Positions 35,888-38,593 of a DNA stretch of 38,593 nt are shown here, in pieces. Positions within the stretch are counted from its first letter, which is position 1. Every line of letters starts with the position of its first letter. The stretch comes from an uncultured Bacteroidales bacterium. Lineage in GTDB: Bacteria > Bacteroidota > Bacteroidia > Bacteroidales > UBA932. Location of the stretch: the NCBI GenBank assembly GCA_945827785.1, contig CALZOR010000011.1, positions 1-38,593 on the forward strand, written 5' to 3'. The translations under genes and the position numbers were made by a program. The notes under the pieces were generated by a model. It saw nothing but the letters and a program-made list of their open reading frames with translations. It had not been told where the DNA came from and did no database searches.

Positions 35888-37897
35888 CTACAGGCCGCGT
35901 GCACGAAGGAGCGCAGCTGCATCAGGGTCTGCACCGCGGAACTTGCGGTAGAGAGTCATAGGCTCCTCGCTTCCTCCCTTCTCGAGAATGTTGCGGCGGA
36001 AACTCATTGCAGTCTCCTTGTCGAAAATGCCGTTCTTCTTGAACAGCTCGAAGGCATCCTTGTCAAGCACCTCAGCCCAGAGATAGCTGTAGTAGCCTGC
36101 GCTGTAGCCCGAACCGCCGAAGATGTGGTTGAAATAGGTGCTACGGTAACGCGGGATGATTTCGCCGATAAGGCCCATCTGCTCGCAGCATTTCTTTTCA
36201 AAAGCCTCAACCTCAACACCTTCCACAGAGCTGAGCTCATGCCACTTCATATCAAGGATGCTGGCAGCACAAAGCTCGCCGGTAGTGAATCCCTGGTTGA
36301 AAGTCGAAGATGCTGCAATCTTTTCAACAAGTTCATCAGGAATAAGTTCGCCAGTCTCCCAGTGGAAAGCATAAGTGGCAAGTACCTCTTTATCAAATGC
36401 CCAATTCTCATTGATCTGAGAAGGAAGCTCCACGAAATCACGTTTTACATTGGTTCCAGAAACACCCTTGTAAGTACACTGGCTCAGGAGTCCATGAAGC
36501 GCATGACCGAACTCATGGAAGGCAGTGGAAACCTGGTCAATGCTCAGAAGTGAAGGCTTGCCATCCTTAGGAGCGTTGAAATTGCAGATATTGACAATGA
36601 CAGGACGAACCATATTTCCCTCAGCATCCACATACTGCTCCACGAAATTGCTCATCCATGCACCAGCCCTCTTGCTCTCACGGGAATAATAGTCAGTAAT
36701 GATGACACCGATATGGCTGCCATCAGCATCAGTCACCTTGAAAGCCTCAGCCTCAGGATTGAAAAGCGCAACACCCTCAATAGGCTCGAACTGAAGTCCA
36801 TAGAGGCGACCTGCAAGAGCGAAGATTCCGGCACGGACATTTTCAGACTTGAAATACTGCATGGCCTCGGCCTCATCGAGAGCAAAACGCTCACGGCGAA
36901 CCTTCTCCGCATAGTACATATAGTCCCAAGGTTGGATCTTTGTTCCCTTAGGGAGAAGCCCTGCCTTGATATCCCTATCCATAACCTTCTGCATGTCAGC
37001 CACTTCCTCTTTTGCGCGAGCCATTGCAGCCTTCATGATTCCCTCAAGGAAAACATCCACGGTATGAGGGTCGCCAGCCATCTTGGTGCTCAGTATCTGG
37101 GCTGCAGGAGTATCAAAGCCCATGATCTTCGCCTTTTGGATGCGTAGCTCCATGATACGAAGAAGCACAGCTTTATTGTCGTTCTCATTGGAGTTGTTGC
37201 CTCTGTTTGAGTAAAGACGGAACATCTTCTCGCGCAGTGCCCTATCAGCGACAACTGCCATTTCATCATAATAGTTCGAAACAGAAGAGCCTATCTCAGC
37301 CTTGTAGGCATTGCTCTCGGCAAGCAGGTTGTTTCCGAAAGTAAGTCCGAGCGAAGAGAGCTCGCTGTTGATGGCCTTGAGTTTCTCCTGATCCTCGGCG
37401 CAAAGACCGACACCGTTGTTCACAAAACCATCATAAACATCCTTCAGAAGCATCTGCTGCTCGCGGGTGAGTCCGCTCTGGTCAGCCTCATACACAGCCT
37501 TCACGCGTGCGAAAAGGTCTGCATTCATATTGATTGAGGAACTGTGGTCAGAAATCATAGGCATCGCCTGCTCCACGATTGCATTGATGTTGTCGTTCGC
37601 GTCAGACTCGCTCACATTAAAAAGAACACCAGAAACCTTTGACAAAAGAGCTCCGCTGCGGTCAAGCGCTGCAATCGTATTCTCAAACGAAGGAGCCTCC
37701 TGATTGTCGATAATTGCCTGAATCTCAGCCTGCTGCTGAGCAATTCCCTCCTTGACTGCAGGAAGGTAGTCCTTCTCCTGTATCTTCTCAAACGGCGGGA
37801 TTCCGTAAGGAGTATCCCACTCCGCAAAGAAAGGATTGGCATTGTTGCAAGAGACCATGGTCATAAAAACTGCTGCAAAAATTAATGTCTTCTTCAT
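35888..37897 (-). CDS. M3-family metallopeptidase lipoprotein (peptidyl-dipeptidase Dcp-like)
   Basis: The start at 37897 (MKKTLIFAAVFMTMVSCNN) gives a lipobox at Cys17 and avoids overlap with the upstream gene; the longer frame from 37927 does not. The protein has 669 residues. The zinc motif HEFGHALH begins at His461 (His461, Glu462, His465), with the third ligand Glu expected in the following helix region. Other M3 landmarks are NFNAPKDGKPSLLSIDQVST, VELPSQINENWAF and SYLWAEVLDKDAFELF. Such enzymes cut dipeptides from short peptides in the periplasm. It begins 7 bases after the upstream OB-fold-like gene, so the two share an mRNA. Exact specificity (Dcp or oligopeptidase) is not certain. 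Confidence 0.93.
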   Translation of the reverse strand: MKKTLIFAAVFMTMVSCNNANPFFAEWDTPYGIPPFEKIQEKDYLPAVKEGIAQQQAEIQAIIDNQEAPSFENTIAALDRSGALLSKVSGVLFNVSESDANDNINAIVEQAMPMISDHSSSINMNADLFARVKAVYEADQSGLTREQQMLLKDVYDGFVNNGVGLCAEDQEKLKAINSELSSLGLTFGNNLLAESNAYKAEIGSSVSNYYDEMAVVADRALREKMFRLYSNRGNNSNENDNKAVLLRIMELRIQKAKIMGFDTPAAQILSTKMAGDPHTVDVFLEGIMKAAMARAKEEVADMQKVMDRDIKAGLLPKGTKIQPWDYMYYAEKVRRERFALDEAEAMQYFKSENVRAGIFALAGRLYGLQFEPIEGVALFNPEAEAFKVTDADGSHIGVIITDYYSRESKRAGAWMSNFVEQYVDAEGNMVRPVIVNICNFNAPKDGKPSLLSIDQVSTAFHEFGHALHGLLSQCTYKGVSGTNVKRDFVELPSQINENWAFDKEVLATYAFHWETGELIPDELVEKIAASSTFNQGFTTGELCAASILDMKWHELSSVEGVEVEAFEKKCCEQMGLIGEIIPRYRSTYFNHIFGGSGYSAGYYSYLWAEVLDKDAFELFKKNGIFDKETAMSFRRNILEKGGSEEPMTLYRKFRGADPDAAALLRARGL

Positions 37898-37904
37898 AAT
37901 TCTT

Positions 37905-38593
37905 CTATTCATACAATCTTGATCCATCCTCGTAAGTTATATCTTCCAAACGGTTTACAACCATCTGAATACTACCCTGATACATGCATAGCACACCGGT
38001 GATGTTCACCTTCCTGCTACCATCAAGCACATCATCAGGAATCACGATATCGGCAAACTTGCTGAAACCGCTTGTACGGAGCTGGATGACAGCGCTGCCC
38101 ATCTTGAAATACTGGCTCACACTCTGAGCCGCTGCATTCTTGATGAGGAGCTCCTTATATGTCATCAGACTTCCGTCTTCCCTCTTGCAGTCCTTGAACA
38201 TTCCACCCTCCGAAACGACATTTGTGATAGGACCGAATGTGGTGTTGCCGCTGCCTATTACCGCCTTGTCCCAGTCTCCTGCATTGAGGTGGTCGATAAT
38301 GTTCTGCTTGGACATGGCCCAGGTAAACACCTTCCAGTTGTCCTTGTTTGAAATCTTTACATTGTCCCTGTCGGAAGAAAGGAAAAGCCTGTTTTCCGCA
38401 TCCGTACTTTCATGTGGACGGGTGGAATCCGGATACAGAAGGACAAACACCTGGTCGGTATAAGTCAACCCCTTGAGAGTTACAAGCTTACCAACGTTGC
38501 TATTGGTTGACTGATTGTCAGCCTTGCCGGGAAGCTGGGACTCCGTGACCACCGTCGGCTCAACGGGATCGCCCATCTCGCCCTGGAAGACAT
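37905..38593 (-). CDS. DUF5689/OB-fold-like protein, C-terminal part (runs off the right edge)
   Basis: The frame is open to the window edge; codons before the ATG at 38576 read VFQGE in frame, so that ATG is internal and the true start lies outside. The visible 229 residues begin within a Pro/Glu-rich linker (MGDPVEPTVVTESQLPGK). An OB-fold-like segment (VGKLVTLKGLTYTDQVFVLL) is followed by a globular region with a second OB-like strand set at the end (DVLDGSRKVNITGVLCMYQG, SIQMVVNRLEDI). This matches the C-terminus of Bacteroidota DUF5689 lipoproteins, whose function is unknown. It precedes the M3 peptidase by 7 bases on the same strand. Confidence 0.65.
   Translation of the reverse strand, partial: VFQGEMGDPVEPTVVTESQLPGKADNQSTNSNVGKLVTLKGLTYTDQVFVLLYPDSTRPHESTDAENRLFLSSDRDNVKISNKDNWKVFTWAMSKQNIIDHLNAGDWDKAVIGSGNTTFGPITNVVSEGGMFKDCKREDGSLMTYKELLIKNAAAQSVSQYFKMGSAVIQLRTSGFSKFADIVIPDDVLDGSRKVNITGVLCMYQGSIQMVVNRLEDITYEDGSRLYE

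Overview
The window looks like chromosome of a gut-type Bacteroidales bacterium; the genus cannot be fixed from the sequence alone. Evidence is two SusC/SusD pairs, a hybrid two-component regulator, Bacteroidota promoter boxes (TAnnTTTG) before most operons, the gene order rplM-rpsI-rpsB-tsf, many lipoproteins with short Cys lipoboxes, and a NptA-type phosphate transporter with a PhoU tail. Most genes lie on the minus strand.

Layout. (1) 1-5515: the 3' part of a polysaccharide utilisation locus (PUL 1), with a membrane-anchored TPR/HTH regulator, a SusC porin and the first 113 codons of a SusD lipoprotein that runs off the left edge. (2) 5549-8632: the ribosomal operon rplM-rpsI-rpsB-tsf, with a near-consensus promoter, a structured leader before rpsB and an intrinsic terminator after tsf. 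(3) 8649-16756: a Na/Pi cotransporter gene, then guaB followed by two SurA-like periplasmic chaperones and an OstA/LptA-like protein, probably one operon tied to outer-membrane biogenesis. (4) 16757-18096: a 443-bp intergenic region with two palindromic units of equal length, immediately followed by a gene for a divergent Y1/HUH transposase of the RAYT (REP-associated tyrosine transposase) type. (5) 18199-33662: PUL 2, a tightly packed seven-gene minus-strand operon: GH130 enzyme, MFS transporter, uncharacterised lipoprotein, SusC, SusD, LamG lipoprotein and a second uncharacterised lipoprotein. It is divergent from its likely regulator, a hybrid two-component system (HTCS). (6) 33683-38593: a TIGR01212-type radical SAM protein, mannose-6-phosphate isomerase, a 100-bp cruciform-like repeat, an M3 metallopeptidase lipoprotein and a partial DUF5689/OB-fold-like lipoprotein.

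How the genes may work together. In PUL 2 the HTCS should sense a glycan fragment and activate the divergent operon. SusC, SusD and the LamG lipoprotein would bind and import the glycan, the two paralogous lipoproteins of unknown family are the best candidates for its cleavage or modification, the MFS protein would carry the product across the inner membrane, and the GH130 enzyme would split a mannoside. The nearby mannose-6-phosphate isomerase could feed mannose-6-phosphate into glycolysis, though it may simply be housekeeping.

The most interesting signals are the RAYT-like gene with its adjacent palindromic pair (REPIN-like), the separate cruciform repeat near 35.8 kb, the paralogous pair of unassigned PUL lipoproteins, and the structured rpsB leader. 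Family assignments rest on motif recognition by eye; no search was run.
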